Source: Clostridiales bacterium (GTDB taxonomy: Bacteria > Bacillota > Clostridia > Saccharofermentanales > Saccharofermentanaceae). From it: 64,000 bases of DNA. This document shows positions 45,227 through 54,861 of this stretch, piece after piece (the stretch's first letter is position 1; each line of letters begins with the position of its first letter). The DNA is taken from positions 1 to 64,000 of the forward strand of contig JAFRRJ010000047.1 of assembly GCA_017428155.1 (NCBI GenBank). The letters are read 5' to 3'. The position numbers and the translations under genes are program-made. The notes under the pieces were generated by a model. The model did no database searches. It saw only the letters and a program-made list of their open reading frames with translations, and had not been told where the DNA came from.

Positions 45227-46486
45227 TTAGGCATATTCAGGGTTGCCGCCTGCTCGCACAGGGAGCATCGAACCGTCAAATCTGTGACGTGAATCCCCAA
45301 TCTGTGAATCTGTGTTCTTGAAATACACCGTAGGATGATTCATGAACATCGTCGAGTCACAATGATACCACTCACCGTCGATTTTTACGAGGTTCCAGTA
45401 GTGTCCCTGGTAAGTCACCGGATATCTTACGACCATCATGTTCGGAATTCCAGCCAAATCTAAAAGAAATTTGGAGCAAGCGTAAAATCCGTAGCAGTCG
45501 CCCGAATGCTTTGTCAGGGCCTGATAGACTGCACCTTCGTATGTCTGCACACCGAAGATCTGCTCGTAAGTAACATGTGAGTGTACCCAGTCGAAAATGT
45601 TTTTCGCGGTCTCGGAATCCGAAGAACCTTTAAGGCTGTCCAGAACGCCGCTTGCAATTCTTACTATCTCGTTGTGCTCATTCGAATCCCACGCCGCACC
45701 TGCGCCAAGCACGCTGTTTATTACGTTGGGCTCCTTGATGTTTACAAAAGCGTCCTGCGTTCTGATATTGCCTGCAGCATCCACTGCTTTATAAGTAATT
45801 AAATAACTTCCTTCAACACCTATCTCGACATTCTTGTTGTCGACAATGACTCTCGGTTCCTCATCGAAATCGTCCTTCCATGTGACACCGTCAAAATAGT
45901 TGATCACGGCATTCTCGGAATTGTCGATATTGATGTCGTGAATGCCGTAGAACAAAGGCGCATTGTGGTCGTCAGTCACTTCGAAAGGAACATCGATCAC
46001 AGCCGAATTGTTGTACCAGTCAGTGACGACAACAGGCACCATGTATAAGCCTGAGATCTCATAGTCAGGAGTACCGTTCTGATATTCGATCTTCGCGATC
46101 CCGTTAAGGTCATAAAGGTAACCGACGCAGTCCTTTGCTTCAGGCCATTTGACTCTTGCCCACTGCTTTTTGGGAATCGCGATACCCTTAGGACCTGTAT
46201 GGTCTTCTATCTTTAATACAACATCTTTTTTGAATGCCTCGTCATAGAAAACAGTGAGCTTATAGATGGCCGGAACACTTGTGTCGATGCCGCTTACCGG
46301 AGTTACAAACTTCGCGTCTTTGGGACATTCGCGGAAGAAATCCGCGATCCTTATCTCATCGCCTGCTTCTATGGTGACAGTCCTTATTATGTTCCTGTCA
46401 GCATCTCTTATCGTGAATATTACCGATACCGTGACTATCGCGGCAACGTATAAAAATCCTGTTATTTTCCCTATTATCTTCTTCAT
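45227..46486 (-). CDS. Transglutaminase-like membrane protein 1 (Ig-like + TGase core)
   Basis: The 419-residue protein has one N-terminal anchor helix (10-26), then beta domains. DUF5011/Ig-like features are DHNAPLFYGI, KAVDAAGNIRTQD and VNIKEP (about 172-252). The C-terminal transglutaminase core has GDCYGF (Cys331), GHYWNLV (His362) and YHCDST (Asp377), followed by FDGSMLPVRAGG. It is predicted to be outside the cytoplasm. The ribosome binding site is weak. It shares VTIEAG and the KDCVGYLYDLNGIAKIEY block with protein 2. Activity may be peptidase, amidase or crosslinking; the substrate is unknown. Confidence 0.8.
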   Translation of the reverse strand: MKKIIGKITGFLYVAAIVTVSVIFTIRDADRNIIRTVTIEAGDEIRIADFFRECPKDAKFVTPVSGIDTSVPAIYKLTVFYDEAFKKDVVLKIEDHTGPKGIAIPKKQWARVKWPEAKDCVGYLYDLNGIAKIEYQNGTPDYEISGLYMVPVVVTDWYNNSAVIDVPFEVTDDHNAPLFYGIHDINIDNSENAVINYFDGVTWKDDFDEEPRVIVDNKNVEIGVEGSYLITYKAVDAAGNIRTQDAFVNIKEPNVINSVLGAGAAWDSNEHNEIVRIASGVLDSLKGSSDSETAKNIFDWVHSHVTYEQIFGVQTYEGAVYQALTKHSGDCYGFYACSKFLLDLAGIPNMMVVRYPVTYQGHYWNLVKIDGEWYHCDSTMFMNHPTVYFKNTDSQIGDSRHRFDGSMLPVRAGGNPEYA

Positions 46487-46549
46487 AAAGTTATCCCGCT
46501 AAGTTCTATCCCAATTCCATTAATTTCACTTGCGCAATCCCTTATAAGA

Positions 46550-48112
46550 TCAGCCTTCACCCGATGTTGTCTCCGTCACATCGGTCTCTTGGGGAGGCGG
46601 CGTCGGAGTGTCGGATGGTGTAGCCTGAGCTTCGGTGGGAGTCGGCGTATCTGTATTAGTATTCTCCGGTGCAGGTGTCGGAGAATCCTTAGCATCTGAA
46701 GGCGACGGCGTCACAGTAGCGTTCCCTGAAGGCGAAGGCGTAACCGGGACTGTCGGAACAGGCGCAGTCGTTGCATTCGGATCCGGTGTCGGTGTGGCGT
46801 TCGGATCTATGGTCGGCGTCGGTGTGTCAGAAGGCTTGTATTCTGTCGAACCTCCCGCACGCATCGGATAGAGCGATCCGTCGAACTGGTGGTTTGAGTC
46901 GCGGATCTGGTCATCCGTCAGCATGAAATAAACACCGGGGTGATTTCTGAATACCGTGGAATCGCAGTGCCACCACTCGCCGTTAAGATATACAAGATGC
47001 CAGTAGTGGCCGTTGCGTGTAACGGGTGATCTTCTGACCATCATGTTGGGGATGCCGGCACAGTCGAGGAGCATTTTCGCGCACGAATAATAGACATAGC
47101 AGTCACCGCTGTGTTTTGTGAAACCTCTGTAAGCTGCGCCCTCATATGTCTGTCTTCCGTTGATTACTTGATAGTAGATATGTGAATGGCACCAGTTGAA
47201 GATTGCTCTTGCAGTCTCGACATCATTCCCTCTCCAAAGACCTGCCATAACGCCCGCTGCAAGACCGTATGCATCTTTGCCCCTGGCACTGTAGATGCTC
47301 TGGTCTTCGTAGTCGATATCGCTGAATGAGTTGCCGGTAGCAGTCTCTTCCTCCACAGGGAATCTTACAGTGAGCTTTGCCTTTACGGTGCTTGTATTTC
47401 CGGCTTTGTCGACCGCTCTGTAAATGATCTCGTATTCGCCTTCCTGCTCGTAATCGACTTTGGAATCGTCGACAGTAATTATCGGTTCTTCGTCCGTGTC
47501 ATCGAAAACCCAGACGCCCCCGAAGTAATCAACTATATTAGGATCACCGTTGCTCTCGATGTTCATTACACCCCTTATTACAGGAGCATCCACATCATAG
47601 ATCACGGTGAACGGAACATCGATCACGGTCTCGTTGCCGTAAACATCCGTAACAGCAACGGGGACATTAAATGTGCCGCTCTCGCTGAATGAAGGAGCGC
47701 CGTTCTTGAATTCTATCTTTGCTATTCCCGACAAGTCGTAAAGGTAACCGACGCAGTCAGCTGCATCAGGCATCTTCCAGCTCGAGTAAAGGCTCTTCGG
47801 AAGTGCAACACCCTTGGGGCCCGTGTGGTCTTCTATTCTTAAGATGACGTCTTTCTCGAATGCTTCATCATAGAAGATCCTGAGCTGGTATACGGCAGGA
47901 ATATTAGTATCGATTGATGAGACATCGGTAACAAATCTTGCGTCATCAGGACAGTTGTTGAAGAAATCCTCTATCCTGATCTTCGAACCGGCTTCGATCG
48001 TTACCTCTTTTTTGTAGTTCCTGTTGGCATCGCGGACAGTAAAAATAACCGATACCGCAACGATTGCGGCTACGTATAAAAAAGCTCCGATTTTTCCTAA
48101 ATATTTATACAT
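46550..48112 (-). CDS. Transglutaminase-like membrane protein 2 with Pro/Thr tail
   Basis: The 520-residue protein has the same order: anchor (10-26), beta domains (about 35-250) and TGase core with GDCYVYY (Cys338), GHYWHLV (His369) and WHCDST (Asp384). Residues 426-520 are a Pro/Thr/Ser-rich tail (TPTPTIDPNATPTPDPN type), a likely O-glycosylated or wall-spanning segment. The TGase core is nearly identical in spacing to proteins 1 and 3, indicating recent duplication. It is followed 63 bases later by protein 1. Confidence 0.8.
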   Translation of the reverse strand: MYKYLGKIGAFLYVAAIVAVSVIFTVRDANRNYKKEVTIEAGSKIRIEDFFNNCPDDARFVTDVSSIDTNIPAVYQLRIFYDEAFEKDVILRIEDHTGPKGVALPKSLYSSWKMPDAADCVGYLYDLSGIAKIEFKNGAPSFSESGTFNVPVAVTDVYGNETVIDVPFTVIYDVDAPVIRGVMNIESNGDPNIVDYFGGVWVFDDTDEEPIITVDDSKVDYEQEGEYEIIYRAVDKAGNTSTVKAKLTVRFPVEEETATGNSFSDIDYEDQSIYSARGKDAYGLAAGVMAGLWRGNDVETARAIFNWCHSHIYYQVINGRQTYEGAAYRGFTKHSGDCYVYYSCAKMLLDCAGIPNMMVRRSPVTRNGHYWHLVYLNGEWWHCDSTVFRNHPGVYFMLTDDQIRDSNHQFDGSLYPMRAGGSTEYKPSDTPTPTIDPNATPTPDPNATTAPVPTVPVTPSPSGNATVTPSPSDAKDSPTPAPENTNTDTPTPTEAQATPSDTPTPPPQETDVTETTSGEG

Positions 48113-48178
48113 GTCGATTATTTTTGAGATGTTATCTGCTCGGATGCTGTCTGCTTGAACCCGTGTTTTTTAAGCTGA

Positions 48179-49696
48179 TCAGGTGTTTCCGTCGCCCTGG
48201 TTGCCGGTGTCCTGTGCCTCCGGTGTTGTCTCCGTAGGTGTTGCAGGCTCCGAAGTCGGAGTAGGTGTATCCGTATTCTGCTGCTGAGCCTGTGTCGGCG
48301 TCGGAGTGTCTGTAACCTGCTGCTGTGAAGGTGTCGGGGTTGCCGAGACTTCAGGTGTCGGAGTTACCGATACCTCAGGTGTAGGTGTTACAGAAACACT
48401 CGGTGCAGGTGAAGGAGTCGGCGTGTCAGAAGGCTTGTAATCCTTTGAACCGCCGGCACGCATCGGATAGAGCGAACCGTTGAAATGGTGATATTTATCG
48501 TTGATCTGATCGTCCGTGCACATGAACCAGATGCCCGGGTGATCGTTGTAACCTTCTGTTGCGTCGCAGTGATACCACTCACCGTTGAGCTTGACTAAGA
48601 GCCAGTAGTGAATGTTGCCGTTATATCTCGGTGATCTGTCGACTCTCATGTTCTCGATGCCGGCAAGATCAAGGAGCATCTTGCAGCATGCATAGTAGAC
48701 ATAGCAGTCACCGTTATGTCTTGTAAAGCCTCTGTATGCAGCGCTCTCATAGGTTCTCGTTCCGCTTAAGAGTCTGAACCAGAGATTGTCGTGAACCCAG
48801 TTGAAGATCGCTCTTGCTGTCTCGACTTCGCTGTCTCTCCAAAGACCTGCCATGACCTTCTTTGCAACTGCATAAGGATCGCCGTCGCCTACATAGTAGT
48901 CACCGTTGTCGTTTGAAGACTGCTGCGCCTCAACAGGCATCGTAACCTTGAGGTTAGCCTTTGCAGTTCCGATATTGCCGGCCTTATCAATGGCCTGATA
49001 TATGATCTCGTATGTTCCGTTTACTGTGTAATTTACCTGTGAATCGTCGACTCTTATAGCAGGCTCTGTATCGTAGTCGTCCGTAACGAGGACGCCTGTG
49101 AAGAAGTCCAGACCTTCAGGGTTGCCGCCCGTGAGTTCGAGATCGTGAACGCCGGTGATCACAGGAGCTGTCTTGTCGTCAATCATGGTGAAAGGAACGA
49201 GGATGACCGAACTGTTGCCGTATACGTCGGTAACAAGAACGGGAACGCTGAAAGATCCGCCTGTTGTAAAGGTCGGAACGCCTTCCTGGTATTCGATTTT
49301 CGCGATGCCTGAAAGATCGAAGAGATGTTCGACACAATCGGTTGCATCAGGCATCTTCCAGCCGCAGTAAAGCGTCATCGGTACAGGGTCGCCCGTCGGA
49401 CCTACATGGTCTTCGATTCTTAAGATAACATCTGCTTCCTGCTTTTTGCCGTAGCCGATCTTGAGCTGATAGACTGCAGGAATCTTAGTGTCTATACCCG
49501 ATACGTCAGTAAGAAATAACGCATTGTCAGGCACTTCGTCAAAGAACACGTCAAGAGTTATCGGGGTACCGGCCTCGATCATGACTTCTTCCTTAATATT
49601 TGCCTTTTCATCGCAGGATACAATAAAAACAACGATAAGCACTGCCAATACCGCAGCTGCGACACAGATCATTCTCTTTAAAACTTTCTCTTCCAT
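48179..49696 (-). CDS. Transglutaminase-like protein 3, possible lipoprotein, with Pro/Thr tail
   Basis: The 505-residue protein has an N-terminal helix ending FIVSC (Cys28), which fits a lipobox, so it may be lipid-anchored while its neighbours are helix-anchored. The TGase core has GDCYVYYACCK (Cys331), IHYWLLV (His363) and YHCDAT (Asp378). Residues 420-505 form a Pro/Thr/Val tail (VSVTPTPEVSVTPTPE type). AGAGGAATC precedes the ATG. Confidence 0.8.
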   Translation of the reverse strand: MEEKVLKRMICVAAAVLAVLIVVFIVSCDEKANIKEEVMIEAGTPITLDVFFDEVPDNALFLTDVSGIDTKIPAVYQLKIGYGKKQEADVILRIEDHVGPTGDPVPMTLYCGWKMPDATDCVEHLFDLSGIAKIEYQEGVPTFTTGGSFSVPVLVTDVYGNSSVILVPFTMIDDKTAPVITGVHDLELTGGNPEGLDFFTGVLVTDDYDTEPAIRVDDSQVNYTVNGTYEIIYQAIDKAGNIGTAKANLKVTMPVEAQQSSNDNGDYYVGDGDPYAVAKKVMAGLWRDSEVETARAIFNWVHDNLWFRLLSGTRTYESAAYRGFTRHNGDCYVYYACCKMLLDLAGIENMRVDRSPRYNGNIHYWLLVKLNGEWYHCDATEGYNDHPGIWFMCTDDQINDKYHHFNGSLYPMRAGGSKDYKPSDTPTPSPAPSVSVTPTPEVSVTPTPEVSATPTPSQQQVTDTPTPTQAQQQNTDTPTPTSEPATPTETTPEAQDTGNQGDGNT

Positions 49697-49747
49697 GATT
49701 CCTCTTCTTCCTTCTTCCTATTTCCCCCCGAAAATAGGAATTGTTCC

Positions 49748-51112
49748 TTAATCCTTATAGGGGAAGTTCGAATTTATCGTTCCCCTGTAAACATTTATGT
49801 AATTCTGCACTGAGGTGGTCGACCTGTCAGGATATTTATCCTTCGCGAAGTTGTGATTCGTAGGAGCATTGATTATCTCCTTGTCCGTCATCATGAAGCA
49901 GAAATAACCCTTCGGCGTGTAGTCGTTGAAATACTTCTGAGCATCGCAGTGATACCATTCGCCGTTGAGCTTGACCAGTGCCCAGTAGTGAATGTTATCC
50001 CATGAATTCTTGCGTTCTCTGATGACGCAAATATTCTCGATTCCCTCTACATCCAGCATGGCCTTGCATACAGACCATGTTCCGTAGCAGGAAGAATATC
50101 TCTTCGTAAATGTGTTGATCGCAGCAACTGCCCAGTTGCCATACTCGGGTGTACTGAGAATGAAGCTGATGTTCTTGTGTACCCAGTAGAAGATCTTCAT
50201 TGCCTTCTCGACATCAGTGTCATCGTCATCTAAGATCTTGGCATTGATCTCTCTTGCCATTCTGTATGCCTCGTCAACATATGCCTGTGTAACTGCGGAA
50301 GATACCTCTGCATTTGCGATCGGTATAACATGTATCTTCACGGTAACTGTTGACATGTTGCCGACATCGTCAGTTGCGGTATATGTAAGCGGATAGTCAC
50401 CTACATGTGCCAGATCAACCTGTGAGTTGTCTATCTCAAGAGTGGGATTCTCGGCGAAATCATCAGTAACGGTTACGCCGTCCCTGTATGAGACAGACTC
50501 TGAACCGACCATTACGTCGATATCATGAACACCTGAGATAACCGGTGCGGTCACATCCTGCTTAATGTAGAACGGAACATCGATGACCGAGAAATTGCCA
50601 TTCGTATCAGTAAGCCTTACTCCGATATCGAAGTTGCCGCCCTTTGTAAGGTCAGGCTCACCGTTGTTATATGTGCAGTGTACATCTGTGAGATCGAAAA
50701 CATCCTTTACGAGTGTCTTCGGCTCAGGTGCCTTGCCGGCATACATCTCGACGGGGACCGGATTAGCCGTGGGACCTGTGCAGTCGATAACATTGAGGAT
50801 CGAATGAACAACATGTCCGCCACAGTCGATGGCGATATCATAGGATGCGAGCATGCCTGTGTCGATCTTGTCTACACTCGTAATAAAATCCGTGTTCGGA
50901 GGGATCTCGGTAAAAAAGCAATCGAGTGTGATCTCGTGACCATACTCGATGTTAACTTCCGAGAGGCACTCGCTCTCAATATCAGCGATTGCCCTGTTGT
51001 AGAAAATATAAGCTCCCAAGACACCTAATAAGGCTCCCGAGATCAGCGGAAGAACCACAAATCCCAAAAACCTTATTACGTTGAACTTAAACTTCTTTTG
51101 CCTGGGCGCCAT
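49748..51112 (-). CDS. Transglutaminase-like membrane protein 4
   Basis: The 454-residue protein has a basic N-terminus (RQKKFKFN) and an anchor (15-38). Beta domains carry DVTAPVISGVHDIDV and TDDVGNMSTV (about 186-262). The TGase core has SSCYGTW (Cys342), NIHYWALV (His375) and YHCDAQ (Asp390). It lacks a Pro/Thr tail. It is the member most diverged from 1-3 and from 5-6. The small lipoprotein gene ends 15 bases upstream. Confidence 0.8.
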   Translation of the reverse strand: MAPRQKKFKFNVIRFLGFVVLPLISGALLGVLGAYIFYNRAIADIESECLSEVNIEYGHEITLDCFFTEIPPNTDFITSVDKIDTGMLASYDIAIDCGGHVVHSILNVIDCTGPTANPVPVEMYAGKAPEPKTLVKDVFDLTDVHCTYNNGEPDLTKGGNFDIGVRLTDTNGNFSVIDVPFYIKQDVTAPVISGVHDIDVMVGSESVSYRDGVTVTDDFAENPTLEIDNSQVDLAHVGDYPLTYTATDDVGNMSTVTVKIHVIPIANAEVSSAVTQAYVDEAYRMAREINAKILDDDDTDVEKAMKIFYWVHKNISFILSTPEYGNWAVAAINTFTKRYSSCYGTWSVCKAMLDVEGIENICVIRERKNSWDNIHYWALVKLNGEWYHCDAQKYFNDYTPKGYFCFMMTDKEIINAPTNHNFAKDKYPDRSTTSVQNYINVYRGTINSNFPYKD

Positions 51113-51127
51113 TATATCTGTCTGGTA

Positions 51128-51709
51128 TTAAATCTTTGCGTTGTAAATGATGTTAACTACTTTGCCTTCTCCGTCTACTACGAATCCGAGCTCGGAACTT
51201 CCCTTTGCATAGATGATGTTCGTGTCGGACTCAGAAGCGGGCTCGCCGTATACAGCCTTGACCTCGTCTGCTGTCTGGCCTACATAGATGCCCTCGGGTG
51301 TAGTAACAGTATCATCGTAGATCTGAATGCTTGAGATGGAATCAAGACCGTTGATGGGGTTTGTGTAAACCTTGAAAGAACCGCCCTTGAATGTGAATTC
51401 CTTGGACATGCCCTGACCTGCACATGAAGCAGTCTCATAAAACTCATAATCGTCATCGTTGAACTTTGAATCGTCAAGCAATGAGTTAGGGATGAGCTTT
51501 ACACCGGAGAAAACAAAGTAAAAGTTGTTCTCCTCAGCGTCTGCATCAATAGAACCGCTGGGTGCTGTAGCACCGGTGCCACCCTGCTGCTGTGTGGAAA
51601 TGATATTGATGTCTGAAGAAACCGGCTCAGGCTCGTTGTTGCAAGCTGCGATTCCCGCACCGACTATCGACAAGCTCAGAATAAGAGCTGCAGTTTTTGT
51701 GAACTTCAT
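51128..51709 (-). CDS. Small lipoprotein, paralogue of the one at 44623
   Basis: The start is the ATG at 51709 with GGAGG 8 bases upstream; the protein has 193 residues. The lipobox ends GIAAC. A linker rich in Gly/Ala/Ser/Thr leads to a domain with CAGQGM, GIYVGQTADEVKAVYGEP and VVNIIYNAKI. It is the first gene of the lower half of the cluster and is preceded by a 314-base gap that could hold a promoter. Confidence 0.75.
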   Translation of the reverse strand: MKFTKTAALILSLSIVGAGIAACNNEPEPVSSDINIISTQQQGGTGATAPSGSIDADAEENNFYFVFSGVKLIPNSLLDDSKFNDDDYEFYETASCAGQGMSKEFTFKGGSFKVYTNPINGLDSISSIQIYDDTVTTPEGIYVGQTADEVKAVYGEPASESDTNIIYAKGSSELGFVVDGEGKVVNIIYNAKI

Positions 51710-51724
51710 TAGATTATCCTCCAT

Positions 51725-52023
51725 TCCAATAGTTCCAGTCTTTTAAACACCGTATTATTGTACACTATGCGTTAAATCCACATATGACAAAAATGAGTGA
51801 AAACACCGTTATTTTTTACTCTAAAGTGACAAATAATATTAATAAATTATGGGCACTTCCCTGTCCTGGTGTTGGGGTTCGTCGAATTTTGAGATATTCA
51901 GGTACCATTTCCGTATCTCAAACCGTCCGTTTTTTGCGCGTTTGAGATATTTGGCGCGGCACTCACTAATCTCGCCGTCTTAGTTTTCGATAACACGGCA
52001 ACACACTCACCGCTCCCGAGGTC
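51725..52023. other. Gap in the cluster with hairpins and a possible promoter
   Basis: 51886-51960 contains TTTTGAGATATT, TATCTCAAA and TTTGAGATATT, words of a family also seen near 25.8 and 31.7 kb. Toward the lipoprotein gene (51740-51830) AT-rich TACAATAAT and TTGTCA words could be promoter elements. No gene seen. Confidence 0.55.
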
Positions 52024-53121
52024 TCACTTTTCGATCGCGTTTGCTCCGTAGCTTTTAAGCTCGCCGTACTGCTCGATCTCGCGGTACTGGTCGTCGCGCA
52101 TGAAGTTGTAGAATTCGATGTCTTTCTCATACTCGGCAGCGACTTCGGGCACTGTGCGGTAATCGGTAAGCGAATAATTATCAACAAGATACTGACCGAA
52201 GTAGACGCTCAGCTTCTCGGCACCGGTTATGTTCAGATGCACGCCGCCGTCGTAAGTGTCGACGCTCATATCAATACCGATATCGTCTGCATAGTCGCAG
52301 AAGTTGATGTATGTGAGGCCGTGTTCGGCTGCGTAGTCTTCAACGTTCTTATCCCACTGCTCGTACCAGCTGTATTCGATGGGGGCGCGGACGAGCAGAA
52401 GCTCGATACCGTTCTCTTCGCAGAGAAGTCTTATCTGCTCAAGATAGTACCAGGAGAAGTCGCTGAACCTGTAGTTGAGCAGAAGCGGCATTGAAGGCAG
52501 CTTGTCCTTAGGCATTATGTCGCAGCGCATGTAGTAACCGTTGTGCGAAGTTATGTCTTTGGAGAATACATGCTCAAAATCAGTCTTTGTGAGCTGGTTC
52601 CATCTGTCGTGATAGCGCAGGATCGGGAAAACATAAGACGCAAAAGTCTCTTTCGAAGTAAGGGATGATTTGATCGCATCAACCTTGTCTTCAGACCACC
52701 TCATGCCGTCCAGGGTCATGCGGTTATAAGATTCGTTATGGGGAGATGCATGCTGAAGATTGTGGACTGACAGGACAACGACCTTGGGAGTCTCGGTCCT
52801 GAGAACGTCTTTAAGCAGATAGTAAGTCTGGTTAATGTACTGCTCGCCGGAGCCTCTGATGTAAGAAGAGATTCCGTATTCCTCGTACATCTTGATCGGC
52901 GAATAACTCTCATATGCATCGCAGTCGCCGAAGAAGATGACGTCATGCGGGACCTTCTCCTTGTAGTATTCCTCAGTGAAGGATCCTTCTATAACGCCCT
53001 TCTGATACTTGGGCATAAAGAGGCGCTGGACAAACCACAATATGCCAAAAGAGAGCGCCAGCAGAACCAGCGCCGTGATAACTTTTTTAATGATTTTGGA
53101 ATCCTTGCCGGTCTTTGTCAT
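52024..53121 (-). CDS. DltD/SGNH-like membrane protein with Cys at the nucleophile position
   Basis: The 365-residue protein has one N-terminal helix (about 14-34). It has an SGNH-type core with FFGDCDAYESYSP where related proteins have GDSH or GSSH, and a later GGVHLNITGAEKLS block (Asp/His pair). The expected Ser is replaced by Cys and the next position is Asp. DltD-like proteins move or hydrolyse acyl groups on envelope polymers. Its start overlaps the upstream glycosyltransferase stop by one base. A role in acyl transfer within this cluster is inference. Confidence 0.7.
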   Translation of the reverse strand: MTKTGKDSKIIKKVITALVLLALSFGILWFVQRLFMPKYQKGVIEGSFTEEYYKEKVPHDVIFFGDCDAYESYSPIKMYEEYGISSYIRGSGEQYINQTYYLLKDVLRTETPKVVVLSVHNLQHASPHNESYNRMTLDGMRWSEDKVDAIKSSLTSKETFASYVFPILRYHDRWNQLTKTDFEHVFSKDITSHNGYYMRCDIMPKDKLPSMPLLLNYRFSDFSWYYLEQIRLLCEENGIELLLVRAPIEYSWYEQWDKNVEDYAAEHGLTYINFCDYADDIGIDMSVDTYDGGVHLNITGAEKLSVYFGQYLVDNYSLTDYRTVPEVAAEYEKDIEFYNFMRDDQYREIEQYGELKSYGANAIEK

Positions 53122-53825
53122 TACATTGCCTTCTTGAGACGGCGGAAGTCACCTAAAGCTTTCCAGCCGATCTTGACGATCTTCTTGATGTTGATGGAGT
53201 TTGTGCCGCCCTGTCTGGGTCTGAATGTGACTTCGCGGAAAGCGTGCTCCTCGCCGTAGTGAACGAAATAAGTTGTCATCATGATATTCGGCAGGTTGTA
53301 ATCCTTGTCGAGCTTGGGCAGGTATTTTGCAACTGTTTTCGCGTCCATAAGACGGAAAGGCGCATTGGCATCCGGAACCTTTACGTGGAAATAGCACTTC
53401 AAAAGGAAGCAGACGACCTTCTCTACGAAGGCTCTCGACTTGCCGTCGCCTCTTACCACGCGGTGTCCGAAAATTCCTTTATAACCATGACGCATCTGCC
53501 AGAAGTTGTCGAACTCCGAAGGCAGCGTCTGTCCGTCTGAATCAGTTTGGAAGATAAAATCAGCGCCCTGCTTTATTGCGTAATCGTAGAGCGCGATTAC
53601 CTTGGGACCGTGCTGTTTGCCTGTGTCGGAGAGTATCTCGAGCTGCGGATGTTCGAGCTTGAAATTCTCGAGCAGTTCGTGAGTTCTGTCGACGCTTCCG
53701 CTGTCAGCAATAACGAGTCTGGAAGCAGGATCCTTACCTTCAAGGATCGGGTACCAGGAAGTAACAACATCGAGGATGTTGTCTTCTTCGTTATAAGCGG
53801 GCATTACAATGTAAAGGATGTCCAT
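53121..53825 (-). CDS. Family-2 glycosyltransferase, DPM1-like
   Basis: The 234-residue cytosolic GT-A enzyme has YIVMPAYNEEDNI, LVIADSGSVDRT and the metal motif TDSDGQTL (DxD). A central RFRP-like segment (FRPRQGGTNSI) follows. The ribosome binding site GGAGGAG lies in the last codons of the upstream glycosyltransferase gene, so they are coupled. No membrane helices are apparent. It probably adds a sugar from a nucleotide donor to a lipid or glycan. Confidence 0.85.
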   Translation of the reverse strand: MDILYIVMPAYNEEDNILDVVTSWYPILEGKDPASRLVIADSGSVDRTHELLENFKLEHPQLEILSDTGKQHGPKVIALYDYAIKQGADFIFQTDSDGQTLPSEFDNFWQMRHGYKGIFGHRVVRGDGKSRAFVEKVVCFLLKCYFHVKVPDANAPFRLMDAKTVAKYLPKLDKDYNLPNIMMTTYFVHYGEEHAFREVTFRPRQGGTNSINIKKIVKIGWKALGDFRRLKKAM

Positions 53826-53828
53826 TTT

Positions 53829-54785
53829 TTACTCCTCCGGCAGATTCTTACGCTCGTCTACGATGTAGCGCGGGCGGTGTTTTGTCTCAAGATAGATCTT
53901 TCCGATATATTCGCCGATCACACCGAGGCTTATCATCTGTATTCCCGAGACGAAGCAGAGGATACATGTGGTCGAAGCCCAGCCTCCGACAGTATGACCG
54001 AATATGATTGATGCAAACACGTAGATAATTCCGACAAAACTTAAGAATGCGACGATAAGACCCAGGATCGTGATGAGCCTTAACGGTTTTACCGAGAATG
54101 ATGTAATACCGTCTATGGCAAGCTGCATCATCTTGGAAAGCGGATAGTGCGTCGTGCCCGCTTCCCTCTCGGCTCTCGAATAGTAAACAACTGACTGCTT
54201 GAATCCAAGCTGGGGAATTATGCCTCTTAAGAAAAGATTGACTTCGCCGTATCCTTCAAGAGCATCTAAGACCCTTGAACTCATGAGTCTGTAATCTGCG
54301 TGATCAGGGATAATGTCGACGCCCATTCCGCGAAGGAATTTGTAGTATGACCGGGCTGTTGACCTCTTAAACCAGGTGTCTGTCGAACGGTCATTCCTTA
54401 CACCGAAAACTATCTCACTGCCCTTGGCATATTCGTCGACCATCTCGCCTATTGCATTGATGTCGTCCTGGCCGTCACAGTCCATGGATATCGTAATGTC
54501 GGCGTATTTCTTTGCTTCCATGAGGCCCGCAATCAGGGCATTCTGGTGTCCTCTGTTGCGCGACAGGGAAATAGCTGCATATCTCTCATCTTCTTCACAA
54601 AGGGACGTAAGGATATCCCACGTCGTATCTCTGCTGCCGTCGTTGACGAACATGACGCGGCTCTTATCACTTATCTTGCCTGCCTGCTCTAATTCATCTA
54701 ACTTGGCCTTGAACTTTCCGCTGGTAAGAGGCAGGACCTGCTCTTCGTTGTAACACGGAATAACAAGATAAAGTACTGGCGTCAT
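53829..54785 (-). CDS. Family-2 glycosyltransferase, ArnC/GtrB-like, membrane-bound
   Basis: The start is the ATG at 54785 (MTPVLYLVIPCYNEEQVL) with GGGGAG 8 bases upstream; an ATG at 54806 is an alternative. The GT-A domain has VNDGSRDTTW and SMDCDGQDD. Two C-terminal membrane helices (about 225-285) place it in the polyprenyl-phosphate sugar transferase type. A charged tail (KHRPRYIVDERKNLPEE) follows. It is the first gene of the glycosyltransferase-SGNH trio, and TATAAT elements lie upstream. Confidence 0.87.
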   Translation of the reverse strand: MTPVLYLVIPCYNEEQVLPLTSGKFKAKLDELEQAGKISDKSRVMFVNDGSRDTTWDILTSLCEEDERYAAISLSRNRGHQNALIAGLMEAKKYADITISMDCDGQDDINAIGEMVDEYAKGSEIVFGVRNDRSTDTWFKRSTARSYYKFLRGMGVDIIPDHADYRLMSSRVLDALEGYGEVNLFLRGIIPQLGFKQSVVYYSRAEREAGTTHYPLSKMMQLAIDGITSFSVKPLRLITILGLIVAFLSFVGIIYVFASIIFGHTVGGWASTTCILCFVSGIQMISLGVIGEYIGKIYLETKHRPRYIVDERKNLPEE

Positions 54786-54861
54786 AATGAGCTCCCCGGA
54801 ATTCATTTTCTCCTGAGATTATAGCATATTAAATAATTATAGAACCGGGACCCCTGATAAA

